Virus record (IMG/VR): IMGVR_UViG_3300012928_000045
Coordinates: 1-23,363 of that record
Direction: 5' to 3' (one strand)
Source: a virus
DNA: 23,363 nucleotides
Program-made: the position numbers and the translations under genes
Shown: in pieces, positions 7,301 through 16,440 of the stretch
Numbering within the stretch: the first letter of the stretch is position 1
How the letters are laid out: the number at the start of each line of letters is the position of its first letter
The notes under the pieces: model-generated
What the model was told of the DNA's origin: nothing
Database searches by the model: none
What the model saw: the letters and a program-made list of their open reading frames with translations, nothing else

Positions 7301-9379
7301 ATGGCTGACGTAAATAAGAGTGTCGAGATAACTTTACGCGCTAATCTCAAACAACTACAACAATCACTCGAAAACATCCCCAACATAACGAAAAAAGAAG
7401 CGCAGGCAATGACAAGAGCATTGTCGTCTGAATTTAACAAGGCTCAAAAAGCAGCGAAGAAGGCAGCAGAAGAAAGCAAAAAGGCTGCAAAAGCGACGAG
7501 CGCAGCTTATGAGCAAAGCGGAAAGAAAGTCGGAGCATCGTTTGATAGGGTCGCACAAGACGCAAAATCATCAGCGCACGAAATAAAGATTAGTTTTGAG
7601 GATGCAGCAGATAATACCAACAGATTAGCAGAGAACGCGGAGACTCTAGGGACATCAATGGGAGCGGCAGATCTTGCCGTTAGTCGATTGTTTCCGAATC
7701 TTGATGCAGGAGCTCAAAAAGCTCTCGAGATGGCTGACGGTATTGCAACCGCAGCAGAGCAGGCGATTAAAGGCGGTCCGGCTACAATGGCATTAACGGC
7801 GGCTGTTGTTGCAGGTACAGCAGCATACAATCTGTATACTCGATCAACACAACAAGCAGCAGCACAACAGAAGAGACTTGCAGAAGCGCAGAAAGAAGCG
7901 AATGCAAAACTAGACGAACAATTCGGTATCGTGCAAAGCATCACGGGAGATTTCAAAGATGCGAATCGAGAGTTCAAACTGCTGACAGGAAAGATAACAC
8001 AACTTGATTTTGATTTGCAAACGGCTAGAGACAGATCAGCAGCTAAAATGAATCAAGAATTAGAAATACAAAATAAGAGAGTAAAAGAGCAGGAGAGACT
8101 CGTCACGATACTAGAAAAAGCAGAAAAAGGAACGTCAAGACTGACAGCAAAAGAGAGAGAGCTGCTGAATACAGCAATGTCAATCAGTGACAACGCGCTC
8201 GTCAAACAGGGTATCGATGCAGAGGGAGTCACGGCAGCGCAGGCCCTTGTCAAGTTTAGAGGAGAGCTTCTCGGCAGACTACAGAGGGAAAGAGATTTCG
8301 CAAATGCAATTGTGAATCGCAGACAACAAACCTTACAAGCTGAAGAAAAACTCATCAAAGCTAAAGACGAGTACAATAAGGAATCCGAAGAAGAAGAGAA
8401 GAGGCAAGAAGATCTTGCCAAGGCTGAGCAAGACAGACTGAAAGCTCTTGCGAATATACAACAGATCCAAGCAGTCGGACAATCACTAGCTGAAAAAAGA
8501 CTTGCAGCAGAAGACAAAGCGCGTCAGATTGCTATTTCTACTCTTGATCCACAGCAGCAGATCATCGAACAGACAAAAATGCGCACAGACAAAATAAACG
8601 AAGCAATAGAAAGAATCAACAAAGAGGTTGAAGGCGCAGAGAAGCTCGCAAAGACGGAAGCAGACAGGACAGCAGCCGCACAAGTTAGAGCAGAAGGAGA
8701 GCGAACAATCGCAGCTCTCATCGAGCAAAGACAAGTCACAGAAGAAGAGGGAGAGATCAGACTCCAAGAGATCAGAGATCAAAACAGCAACAAGACAAAA
8801 GAAAACATTAAGTCGGAATCTGAGCTTAGACGGGAAGCAATGGAAGAACAACTAAGCAATCTCAATCTTATGCAAGAAGGTATTGTTGGTACATTTTCAA
8901 ACACAATACAAACAATGACAACCATTGCAGAGGCGGCAGGTAACAAAAACAAAGAGATTATCAAAGCTCTTTTCTTTGCACAGAAAGCGGCGGCAATAGG
9001 TGAGGTGGCATTTAATACAGCAAAGGCAATAACTGCAGCACAAGCCTATCCTCCACCATTTAACGGTTTAATGATTGCATCCGCAGTGGCAGCAAGTGCT
9101 GCACAAATGGCCAGTATTTTTGCACAAGAAGCACCAAAATTCCACATGGGTGGTATGACTCCAGACGAAAGTATCGCAGTTGTAAAAGCAGGTGAGGCGG
9201 TGCTTGATCGGTCAACGGTCAACAGACTAGGCGGAGAAACTGGAGTCAATAGATTACAAAACGGTATGTCATCAAATTCCGAGGTGATTGTCATTAATCC
9301 CTATAAACATTTTGATCGATTTATTACAGACAGACAAAGAGCTGGACTATCCGCCAGATCATCACGTAGAGGTTATTAA
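7301..9379 (+). CDS. Tape measure protein
   Basis: 692 residues. Residues 15-120 and 180-520 are almost entirely coiled-coil, rich in Ala, Lys, Glu and Gln. About 545-605 is a hydrophobic stretch (LFFAQKAAAIGEVAFNTAKA, then PPPFNGLMIASAVAASAAQM), as usual for tape measures that enter the membrane. Near 617-640 is HMGGMTPDESIAVVKAGEAVLDR, the typical Gly-rich C-terminal signature. Tape measures set tail length at roughly 0.15 nm per residue, which suggests a tail near 100 nm. There is no visible lytic transglycosylase or peptidase domain. Located directly after the tail assembly genes. Confidence 0.9.
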   Translation: MADVNKSVEITLRANLKQLQQSLENIPNITKKEAQAMTRALSSEFNKAQKAAKKAAEESKKAAKATSAAYEQSGKKVGASFDRVAQDAKSSAHEIKISFEDAADNTNRLAENAETLGTSMGAADLAVSRLFPNLDAGAQKALEMADGIATAAEQAIKGGPATMALTAAVVAGTAAYNLYTRSTQQAAAQQKRLAEAQKEANAKLDEQFGIVQSITGDFKDANREFKLLTGKITQLDFDLQTARDRSAAKMNQELEIQNKRVKEQERLVTILEKAEKGTSRLTAKERELLNTAMSISDNALVKQGIDAEGVTAAQALVKFRGELLGRLQRERDFANAIVNRRQQTLQAEEKLIKAKDEYNKESEEEEKRQEDLAKAEQDRLKALANIQQIQAVGQSLAEKRLAAEDKARQIAISTLDPQQQIIEQTKMRTDKINEAIERINKEVEGAEKLAKTEADRTAAAQVRAEGERTIAALIEQRQVTEEEGEIRLQEIRDQNSNKTKENIKSESELRREAMEEQLSNLNLMQEGIVGTFSNTIQTMTTIAEAAGNKNKEIIKALFFAQKAAAIGEVAFNTAKAITAAQAYPPPFNGLMIASAVAASAAQMASIFAQEAPKFHMGGMTPDESIAVVKAGEAVLDRSTVNRLGGETGVNRLQNGMSSNSEVIVINPYKHFDRFITDRQRAGLSARSSRRGY

Positions 9380-12300
9380 TGGGTAATAACGTAACACCGG
9401 ACTATTTAAGAGGCTTCCTTGTTCCGCTTGCATTAGATCAAAATAATGTGTGGAATGATCAAAGTAATTTTACCACAGCAGAAGAACGCGCAGGTGATCC
9501 AATACCGCAACAAAATACACCTATGCAATTAATTGCTAAGGGCAGACAAAGCGGTGCATCAGATTTAACAATACGTACACAAAGCGCAGGTTTCGCCGGT
9601 GATGGGGCTGGTTTTATATTTCGCGATAATCAAACAAATGTATTTTATGGTAGAGATGCACAAAATAGTCTTTCTAGATTTCAGTATCTACGATTCTCAA
9701 CATCATCGTCGAGTCAATATTTGCATCCGTCTGCATTGGATACTGGAGATGGTGATTTGTTAGTCTCTTATTTTCACGACTTGAATTCAGGTAGATTTTT
9801 AAAAATTGATACCATCAAGCAGGATGATACACAAACCCCAGTCATTGTTTACGAAGAACCAGTAACAAATACGGGTTACGATATTTTGTCTGATATGTGT
9901 ATATTGCCGGACGGTAGATATTTACTATGTCTGTTGTCTGGAGATGCGACCAGCGTCAATATAAAATCATTTGTCAGTGATGATGGGGCTACATGGTCCA
10001 TTAGATCAAATAGAGCAATTCGTGACGAAATTTTAATAGGAACCACAACAGGAGCCGGTAACGATACACACAAACCGGTCAAATTAAGAATTGAACAATC
10101 TAATAGTGTCATTTTGCTTTTGTTGGAAACACGCTGGAATAACACAAATGATACGAAAAGAAATAGAGTAATCCAATATGCGAGTACTGATCTAGGCGCG
10201 TCATTTCGATTAATCACTACAGAGACAGAAATTTCTCAACATTCTTTTCATTCGATAGATTTGTATGCAGACAAAGGACTTTTTAGATTTGCCTTTTATG
10301 GTGACAGAAGTCCGACATATATGTCCTTACCTTCTGCATTTACTTCTGTTCATTCAATGCGCTCCGCTGGTGCATTTGTTTTGGTAGATGGTACGATTAG
10401 GTGTGATGGTAATGATAATTTTATGTCGAATGGAGAACTTACTGCATTTACTGACGAGGGCGCAAGTCATCACATTATAGCCAGAGCATCAAATTTAAAT
10501 GCAGCTGATTACAGAATCTATTGGAGTCAAGATGCTATATCGTGGCGCAATATGGGACGAGACATAAACGGAGCAGGTCGATGTATACGGACAGGAGATG
10601 CAGATTCGAGCGTAGAAAAAATCAAAGCTGTCACTTGGACAGGGAAAACTATTTTAGTGGGTGAGGCTGATGCAACCGCAGCAAATTTTAGTTTATGCAT
10701 GCTTTCTCTTGGTGGTTACACATCTGTTACACTGCCAGCAGCAACCAGAGAAAATGCAGATTTCGCAGAATGGAATAGATTATCATTTGCTTTTAATTAT
10801 CCTGCTGTCGATGTTTTTTCAAATTTTACAAATGTATCAAAAACAGCAGTAGGCGGTGGCGAAGCGTTATCTTCAAACGGCGTAGTAAATTCTGGTAATG
10901 AATTCTGGACTACCAACCCGTCAATTCTTGGCATGCCAACAGCAGACATAATCGACAAAGGGCTCATTGTCAGTGCTCAATTTAATAATATGACAGGAGG
11001 AAATAATACAACTAGTAATCGAGGCATATTACTACGCGTAGACAATGGGACAAATGATTTCGAAGTCGAGGTTAGGGTTACACAAACACAAATTGTTGTA
11101 AGAGACAATAATGCAAGTTCAAATGTCATTACAATCGGATCATTATCGTTAGACGATGTTGATATTTTGGTTGGTTTGTCAAGAGAAAAAGTCACGTTGT
11201 TTTTTCGTAATAATAATCCTGTCAGCAACAAAAGAACATGGATAAACGGCGGTACATTCACAAGTCTTACTGATGGCGGCGGTTCATCTGCATCTCAAAG
11301 AATCAGATGGGGTCATTTGGCTTATTCAGGAGTTGGTATACTGCGCACAACTTGGAGTAATATTTCTTTTGCTCAAGGTTTTCAAATATCTAACCAGATA
11401 CATGATTTTACGAATCCAGATGATTTGATGTTCCGATCATATCCAACCTTGGATCGGTTTGCATGGGTAGCAGACAATGTACTCATATCTAGTGCAAACG
11501 GGCAGACTTTTTTAAATGATGAATATAGAATAACCCCAGATTCAAACTTTACGATAAACAATGTGTTGTATGATAATTCACCAACACCAAGAGTAATGTA
11601 CAAAAGTCAAAATGTGACATCTGGTAATGTTCCCGAGACCTTCATCGCTTTTAAATTAGATGACAATCTAAGTGTTCACATTGATGAAAACATGCCAAAT
11701 GATATTTTGGGCGTACATATATCGAATTACAATTTTATACATGCAAAAATAGAATATTATAGTTCTGCTGCGTGGTCTGTGCTTGATTCTTTCGATTCAG
11801 CAATAGAGAGTAAATGTACAGCAGACGGAAGATCAATAAGAGGTCATTCATCTGCTACAAACCAACCATATTTCAAATTTAATGAATGTGCAGGTTGGCG
11901 AGTAAAAATACAAGTTGGGGCAGAAGATTTTGTATGGCGTACCGTAATCAGTAATTCAGAAGGCGTATTTGGCGGCACAGCAACAACAACAAAACAGGCG
12001 GTTCTGTTGTTAGATGCCTCAGTGACTATATCCGCAACAAGTGGCATAATTTATTTGGTGCCGAACAACATGACTCTTCTTATCAATCTTAATGGTTTAA
12101 AATTTGAGGGTTTGGCTTTGCGCATACCGTCACAAACAACGCTCGAAAATGATATTCGAATTGGTCTGTTACATATTGGAGCAGTTGTCATTCCTGGAAA
12201 ACAATATCAAAGAGGGAGAACTATATCAATTTCATCTGGTACTGAAACCACAGAGACACAATCAGGCGTTATTTATGCGCGGAATTATCACCCTTCACGG

Positions 12301-12660
12301 CGCATATTCCGTATTGCATGGACTGAGGGTATTGATGTATCACAATTGCAATCAGACAATCCAGATCCTGATTATTGGATCGCAGACGCATTATCAGGCC
12401 AACCAATAGCAATTGCAAACGATGTACCTGATCTTCTTCAAGGACTTCTCGATTATCTACAAGGCGAAAAAAAACCAATTGTATATGTGCCTTTGATTTC
12501 AAAAAGTACAAACCCGAGAGAACTACACAGAGAAAACGAACAGGCTCTTGTGATGCTTGTTGGTGAGGTCCAGACTGAGAATATTTTGGGAGATGAACTT
12601 GTAAGCGACGGCGGCGAACTGATTCGATGTGCAACAATCACATTGCAGGAGATTATATGA
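9379..12660 (+). CDS. Large tail-tip protein with sialidase-like Asp boxes
   Basis: 1093 residues, start overlapping the tape measure stop by one base, ribosome site AGAGG. Residues 90-450 contain three Asp-box-like motifs: SDDGATW (about 200), STDLGASF (about 269) and SQDAISW (about 383). These are hallmarks of BNR/sialidase-type beta-propellers. Residues 470-680 look like a lectin-type beta sandwich. The last 150 residues are a separate domain ending LIRCATITLQEII. Placement after the tape measure is that of distal tail or receptor-recognition proteins. I see no sialidase catalytic Arg triad, so binding rather than cleavage of glycans is the safer inference. Confidence 0.65.
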   Translation: MGNNVTPDYLRGFLVPLALDQNNVWNDQSNFTTAEERAGDPIPQQNTPMQLIAKGRQSGASDLTIRTQSAGFAGDGAGFIFRDNQTNVFYGRDAQNSLSRFQYLRFSTSSSSQYLHPSALDTGDGDLLVSYFHDLNSGRFLKIDTIKQDDTQTPVIVYEEPVTNTGYDILSDMCILPDGRYLLCLLSGDATSVNIKSFVSDDGATWSIRSNRAIRDEILIGTTTGAGNDTHKPVKLRIEQSNSVILLLLETRWNNTNDTKRNRVIQYASTDLGASFRLITTETEISQHSFHSIDLYADKGLFRFAFYGDRSPTYMSLPSAFTSVHSMRSAGAFVLVDGTIRCDGNDNFMSNGELTAFTDEGASHHIIARASNLNAADYRIYWSQDAISWRNMGRDINGAGRCIRTGDADSSVEKIKAVTWTGKTILVGEADATAANFSLCMLSLGGYTSVTLPAATRENADFAEWNRLSFAFNYPAVDVFSNFTNVSKTAVGGGEALSSNGVVNSGNEFWTTNPSILGMPTADIIDKGLIVSAQFNNMTGGNNTTSNRGILLRVDNGTNDFEVEVRVTQTQIVVRDNNASSNVITIGSLSLDDVDILVGLSREKVTLFFRNNNPVSNKRTWINGGTFTSLTDGGGSSASQRIRWGHLAYSGVGILRTTWSNISFAQGFQISNQIHDFTNPDDLMFRSYPTLDRFAWVADNVLISSANGQTFLNDEYRITPDSNFTINNVLYDNSPTPRVMYKSQNVTSGNVPETFIAFKLDDNLSVHIDENMPNDILGVHISNYNFIHAKIEYYSSAAWSVLDSFDSAIESKCTADGRSIRGHSSATNQPYFKFNECAGWRVKIQVGAEDFVWRTVISNSEGVFGGTATTTKQAVLLLDASVTISATSGIIYLVPNNMTLLINLNGLKFEGLALRIPSQTTLENDIRIGLLHIGAVVIPGKQYQRGRTISISSGTETTETQSGVIYARNYHPSRRIFRIAWTEGIDVSQLQSDNPDPDYWIADALSGQPIAIANDVPDLLQGLLDYLQGEKKPIVYVPLISKSTNPRELHRENEQALVMLVGEVQTENILGDELVSDGGELIRCATITLQEII

Positions 12661-14441
12661 GAGTATATCCTTCTAATGACTATCTAGGAGCTGAAATTTG
12701 TTTTCTGTTGGAAGTTGATATTAAGGGCACAATGTATAGATTTTCATCTTTTCCGATTGAAATTATGAATAACAATGATGTTGTTTTTTACAGTGGTTTA
12801 TTGAGCGATCCAGAATACGCTGAACAGTTTCAAGAAATTGGAAAAATAAAATTATCGACAAACTCAATATCAATGTCCTTAATTTTTCCTTTTGACGTTG
12901 CAAAAAGAGAAATGAGCGGCAAAACAATCGAGTACTCAAAAGCGGTTCTGTCATACGTAACAATTTCGAAGAATCGTGTGCAACAATCTTTTGACAACGT
13001 AATCAATATTTTTGCAGGAGTAATCAAAGAACCTATTTATGGGCATCCCACAAAAGAAAAAGGATACGTGGAATTTTCTATTGAAAACGAAATATATGTA
13101 AATGATTCTAGTCTGCTGAGTCTTATCAATAAAGATTTGGTAATGTTTGATACATTTGTATATTCTCCCGGTTCATTTACGGGAGCCGGTCAAATTTTAA
13201 ACATAGAACAAAATTATGCTAGTCAAGACAAGCATCACTCAGTTGGTAAAATAGTCCCTGCTATAATTGGATCGCCGGGTATATCTTCATCAATAAATGG
13301 AACGGTTTTTGATTATCCGGCTACACCAGCATACAGAATCGGCTCTTTTGCAGATTTAGAAAATCCAACAATATTTTTCCTTTTGGTAGCTGGACATTAT
13401 TGTTTAGGCGATACCGTCACAATACAGGATAACCAGGGCAACAAAGTTACAAACAAGACGGTCTTTAATTCAACGTCTGGAAGTGGACAAATGTTCGCTT
13501 ATGTTGTATTCGATCAAAATGAATTAGACGCATTTGATTTTGATTTTGATGAGAAATTTGAGTATTATATTCGATGGACTGATGCTTCTGGAGCTGTAAG
13601 CCCATACACAGGTACATCAATATCCAATGCAGGAGATTTTCTAATTTTTGTTTTCGAAAGTTTAAATATTGACTACGATAGAGAGGCATTTCAGATTCTT
13701 AAAAGTATTTTGAATGAGTACAAATTTTCGGGTTACATCAATGATGTATCAATAAAAGCGTATGAATTCGTACAAAAATATATTATTCCTTTTTTGCCAA
13801 TAACTCTTAGCACAGGAGCAAAAGGCGTCTATCCGGTGCTTGACTATCGTATAGCTGGAATGTTTGAATCACACAAAAAATCAATCACAACTAGTGCATT
13901 ATTCGAACGTGTATCTGCAATTAGTCCATCACAAAAAGAAATAATTAACGAGATAACAGTACAATATGCTCCCGGTTTTGTCCATACAACGACATTTGAC
14001 ATGACCTTCGGAGGTATAGATATTAATCATCAAATTGGTGGTAACGATTACAGAGGCGTTGTACACATTGGATCAGAATTTTTAGAATCTATCGAAACAG
14101 AATATCAAATTGTCAGCCCATACAGCAGATTATCTAAACAAATTTACGGTACGCAAAAATCATCAATTGCACTTGAATATGTGTCCGACAGAGCAACAGC
14201 AGTCAAAATTGGTCTTGATATTATACGTCGAAAATGTTTACCAGAGAAAATCTGTACTTACAGAGCAGCATTTCATTTTGGTCATCTGCTGGTTGGTGAT
14301 GTCATCGAACTAACAGATTTAGACATCGGAATGTCACAATCAAAAGTGCAAATTATTGGTAAAACATACGAAAGCGCATCATGGTTATATGATATAATGT
14401 TTCAAGATAATCCAATTGATAATCAAAGAGTTGTAGAATGA
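12657..14441 (+). CDS. Tail-tip/baseplate hub-type protein
   Basis: 594 residues from ATG 12657, which overlaps the previous stop as ATGA; an upstream in-frame ATG at 12627 lies inside the preceding gene and has no ribosome site. The protein is rich in Ile, Phe and Asn with little Cys and no membrane segment. The second gene after the tape measure usually encodes the hub or baseplate protein closing the tail, and regions such as FAGVIKEPIYGHP and FHFGHLLVGDVIELTDLDIGM resemble such proteins. No enzymatic motif is visible. Role inferred mainly from order and size. Confidence 0.55.
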   Translation: MRVYPSNDYLGAEICFLLEVDIKGTMYRFSSFPIEIMNNNDVVFYSGLLSDPEYAEQFQEIGKIKLSTNSISMSLIFPFDVAKREMSGKTIEYSKAVLSYVTISKNRVQQSFDNVINIFAGVIKEPIYGHPTKEKGYVEFSIENEIYVNDSSLLSLINKDLVMFDTFVYSPGSFTGAGQILNIEQNYASQDKHHSVGKIVPAIIGSPGISSSINGTVFDYPATPAYRIGSFADLENPTIFFLLVAGHYCLGDTVTIQDNQGNKVTNKTVFNSTSGSGQMFAYVVFDQNELDAFDFDFDEKFEYYIRWTDASGAVSPYTGTSISNAGDFLIFVFESLNIDYDREAFQILKSILNEYKFSGYINDVSIKAYEFVQKYIIPFLPITLSTGAKGVYPVLDYRIAGMFESHKKSITTSALFERVSAISPSQKEIINEITVQYAPGFVHTTTFDMTFGGIDINHQIGGNDYRGVVHIGSEFLESIETEYQIVSPYSRLSKQIYGTQKSSIALEYVSDRATAVKIGLDIIRRKCLPEKICTYRAAFHFGHLLVGDVIELTDLDIGMSQSKVQIIGKTYESASWLYDIMFQDNPIDNQRVVE

Positions 14442-15043
14442 TGTATAAAAATTGGCATGGAACAATGCCAGATATATTGCATACGGTGCGAAATCTAGGA
14501 TACAAAATTTTTACAACGGAAGATTTTGATTTAAATATTATTGGTGTACGCAGCTCCAACAGAAGACCGGGTTCTTTTGATGATATGATTGTTGTGTGCT
14601 ACAAATCCAATAGAGATTGGATAGAAGAGCGATACAAAGCGACAACAGACCCCAGCATGGAGCAGCACAGAGACCCCGACAATCCGAAAGGTGTTGCAGT
14701 GCTCAAGCCCGGACAATATAGGGGCGTATACAAAATCGATAAGCACGGCGGAAAGTACTACGCGTTATGTCAACGAGGAGCAGAAGTAACGGTCTATAGG
14801 GACAACAACAGAGACGAGCGCACAGACTATATAAACGAAGAAAGCGGTTACTTTGGAATAAATCTGCATAGAGCACATCAAACACGAATAGTCCACAGTA
14901 CACAATATTACAGTCACGGCTGCCAAGTGATACAGAACCCGGCAGACTTCGCGCGTTTGATGGGGCTTGCACGTCTGCAAATTGGCATTGGATACGATTC
15001 TTTTACGTATACATTAATAGAATCAAAAGATATGGAGCTATGA
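14438..15043 (+). CDS. Probable lysis enzyme with L,D-transpeptidase-like SHGC motif
   Basis: 201 residues, start overlapping the hub gene stop. Residues 33-54 have NIIGVRSSNRRPG and FDDMIVVCYKS; 86-110 VAVLKPGQYRGVYKIDKHGG; 139-145 FGINLHR; and 159-163 SHGCQ. The His144 and Ser-His-Gly-Cys (159-162) arrangement is that of L,D-transpeptidase (YkuD)-like cysteine enzymes acting on peptidoglycan. I recall phage proteins with the same KPGQY...FGINxHR...GCQV layout annotated only as hypothetical. With a holin-like gene next to it, an endolysin-like role is the best inference. Could alternatively be a virion-borne wall enzyme, as it follows the tail genes. Confidence 0.6.
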   Translation: MMYKNWHGTMPDILHTVRNLGYKIFTTEDFDLNIIGVRSSNRRPGSFDDMIVVCYKSNRDWIEERYKATTDPSMEQHRDPDNPKGVAVLKPGQYRGVYKIDKHGGKYYALCQRGAEVTVYRDNNRDERTDYINEESGYFGINLHRAHQTRIVHSTQYYSHGCQVIQNPADFARLMGLARLQIGIGYDSFTYTLIESKDMEL

Positions 15044-15417
15044 TGGATGCAACAACTTATACCGACATCTGGGTAAATTTAGCAACAAATAGCCCATTTT
15101 TGGGGTGGATGATATACACGTATCTCCAGACACAAAAAGACTTGAAACAAACGCGCGAAGACTCCAAAACCGAAATGCGCGAAATTCGCACAGAAGCAAG
15201 AGACGAAGAAGCCAGAATCAGAGATAGATTTGAAGCCGTCATCAAAGATTTACATCAGGACCGAAAAGTTTTAATTGATGGCTTTTCAACTCGCATTGAT
15301 AGTCTTGAGCGAGGACAAAAAAAACTTTTTGCTATTCTCGAACCAATACGCGAGCAAATCCAAGAAATAAAATTAAAAGAAGAATTAAAAAAGCAATTAG
15401 ATGCCGAAAGAGCGTAG
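15043..15417 (+). CDS. Holin-like membrane protein with long coiled coil
   Basis: 124 residues from ATG 15043, five bases after GGAG (15034-15037); the tandem ATG at 15040 overlaps the previous stop but is too close to that site. One hydrophobic segment at residues 9-30 (IWVNLATNSPFLGWMIYTYL) is followed by about 90 residues of charged coiled coil. This is the layout of BhlA/UviB-like small holins, which permeabilise the membrane for lysis. The gene follows the putative lysis enzyme. Its last 21 bases overlap the end of the opposing DnaQ-type gene. Confidence 0.6.
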   Translation: MDATTYTDIWVNLATNSPFLGWMIYTYLQTQKDLKQTREDSKTEMREIRTEARDEEARIRDRFEAVIKDLHQDRKVLIDGFSTRIDSLERGQKKLFAILEPIREQIQEIKLKEELKKQLDAERA

Positions 15418-15960
15418 TATATTTCTCACACGCCAAAACAAACGATGAATCATAGTTGCACGTATTAATTTATTGTACAACATATATGTTTGTAAAACAT
15501 CAATTTGCGCTCTGTGCCCAGACGGCCAATTAAAATATTCTCGAATCGAATCCATACTAAGAGAATCCAAATTATGAAGATGTTCGTGTGCCAATGTGAC
15601 AGTGTCAATTAATCTACGATCATAACGTTTCTTTATGCCAAAACGAAAGAAAGTTTCACAAATAAACTCTTCATCAAATCTCACATTGTGACCTACTAGC
15701 ATGCAGTTTGCTAACAAATCAGAGACATCATTCATGACCATTTCTGCATCCTCTGCATCACTCCAGTCTGATTCGTTGTATCCGTTAATTTGTAGAGCTC
15801 TTGGATCTGCATGATTAATATGTACCGGTTTAATTTTGCGCGTATATGTTGTTTTACCGTGAATAGGACAAACTCTAAGAATACTTATTTCTATTATTTC
15901 GTGCAGTTGTGAATTTAATCCTGTGGTTTCTACATCGATAAATGCTAAAGGTTTTTTCAT
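15397..15960 (-). CDS. DnaQ-type 3'-5' exonuclease (DEDDh)
   Basis: 187 residues, leftward. All catalytic parts are present: ExoI FIDVETTGL (Asp9, Glu11), ExoII GHNVRFDEEF (Asp96), ExoIII with Asp119 and the His149-x4-Asp154 pair (GHRAQID). This is the full DEDDh set of DnaQ/epsilon-like exonucleases, so activity on DNA or RNA 3' ends is likely. No phage DNA polymerase is seen in the window, so it may act as a free-standing nuclease or with a host polymerase. It is one of only two leftward genes, diverging from the early operon and converging on the holin-like gene with a 21-base overlap. Ribosome site is weak (GGAAA). Confidence 0.85.
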   Translation of the reverse strand: MKKPLAFIDVETTGLNSQLHEIIEISILRVCPIHGKTTYTRKIKPVHINHADPRALQINGYNESDWSDAEDAEMVMNDVSDLLANCMLVGHNVRFDEEFICETFFRFGIKKRYDRRLIDTVTLAHEHLHNLDSLSMDSIREYFNWPSGHRAQIDVLQTYMLYNKLIRATMIHRLFWRVRNILRSFGI

Positions 15961-15977
15961 TATTTTTCCGATTTTGT

Positions 15978-16006
15978 TTGCAGCCTGAAAACATTCAGGC
16001 TATAAT
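15978..16006 (+). promoter_or_regulatory. Strong early promoter with inverted-repeat operator in its spacer
   Basis: -35 TTGCAG (15978-15983), 17-base spacer, -10 TATAAT (16001-16006). The spacer is an inverted repeat: AGCCTGAA (15982-15989), AACA, TTCAGGCT (15994-16001). It would be an ideal repressor site blocking polymerase; the XRE-like protein at 16430-16708 is the obvious candidate binder. Confidence 0.75.
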
Positions 16007-16008
16007 TA

Positions 16009-16017
16009 AGTATAACA
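16009..16017 (-). promoter_or_regulatory. Possible leftward extended -10 promoter for the exonuclease gene
   Basis: On the minus strand TGTTATACT is an extended -10 (TGn plus TATACT) with no clear -35. Transcription would start at or just before the same inverted repeat, so one repressor could control both directions. Confidence 0.4.
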
Positions 16018-16047
16018 TAAAAGTTATGATTCAAACAGGATACTACA

Positions 16048-16251
16048 ATGACACAAGAAGAGACGACAATGACACAAGAAATAAAAGACTTATTACACAT
16101 GGACATGGACACATTTACAGATGAAGAACTCGAGGACGTAACGATATCAGCACAAATAAATGGTGTGACTTATTATATCGACACGATTTATTGTGACAGC
16201 ATTGATATAATATTTGAAGCTATTGAAAAAGAAGACTGGGATACCGAGTAA
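16048..16251 (+). CDS. Small, extremely acidic early protein
   Basis: 67 residues; CAGGA (16036-16040) seven bases before the ATG. First gene after the operator-bearing promoter. About 20 Asp/Glu against two Lys and no Arg, net charge near -18. The 12 bases ATGACACAAGAA occur at 16048 and again at 16069, so a second in-frame start exists. No known family recognised. Small, strongly acidic first-expressed phage proteins are sometimes DNA mimics that block restriction or other host nucleoproteins; that is only a suggestion here. Confidence 0.75.
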   Translation: MTQEETTMTQEIKDLLHMDMDTFTDEELEDVTISAQINGVTYYIDTIYCDSIDIIFEAIEKEDWDTE

Positions 16252-16266
16252 ACAGGAGACAAAGAA

Positions 16267-16440
16267 ATGAGTAATGAAAATGTAGAAATAGTAATAGTAC
16301 ATTTTTGCAGTGGACAAACATCTGCATACTACAGACATGATCCAGAACTATTATGCATCCTTATACACGAGCATGATCATATAGAAGAAATTACCACAGC
16401 AGAACTGTACAACGTAAAGGACAAAAAAAATGAATCGTGA
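16267..16440 (+). CDS. Small early protein, unknown (57 residues)
   Basis: ATG 16267 follows CAGGAGA (16254-16260) at a good distance. The frame gives 57 residues beginning MSNENVEIVIVHFCSG and ending at the stop 16438-16440, overlapping the next gene by 11 bases. Acidic and rich in His (ILIHEHDHIEEI). The His/Glu cluster might bind a metal, but there is no family match I can name. Confidence 0.7.
   Translation: MSNENVEIVIVHFCSGQTSAYYRHDPELLCILIHEHDHIEEITTAELYNVKDKKNES

Noticed and set aside
8053-8851. Long minus-strand frames inside the tape measure gene
   Set aside because: Ser/Cys/Phe-rich mirror of the coiled-coil coding sequence, no ribosome sites; typical antisense artefact.
9379-12660. 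Active sialidase
   Set aside because: Asp boxes are present but I cannot see the catalytic Arg triad, Tyr and Asp set, so only binding is suggested.
15982-16001. LexA/SOS box reading of the inverted repeat
   Set aside because: The arms are AGCCTGAA and TTCAGGCT, without the CTGT-N8-ACAG pattern.
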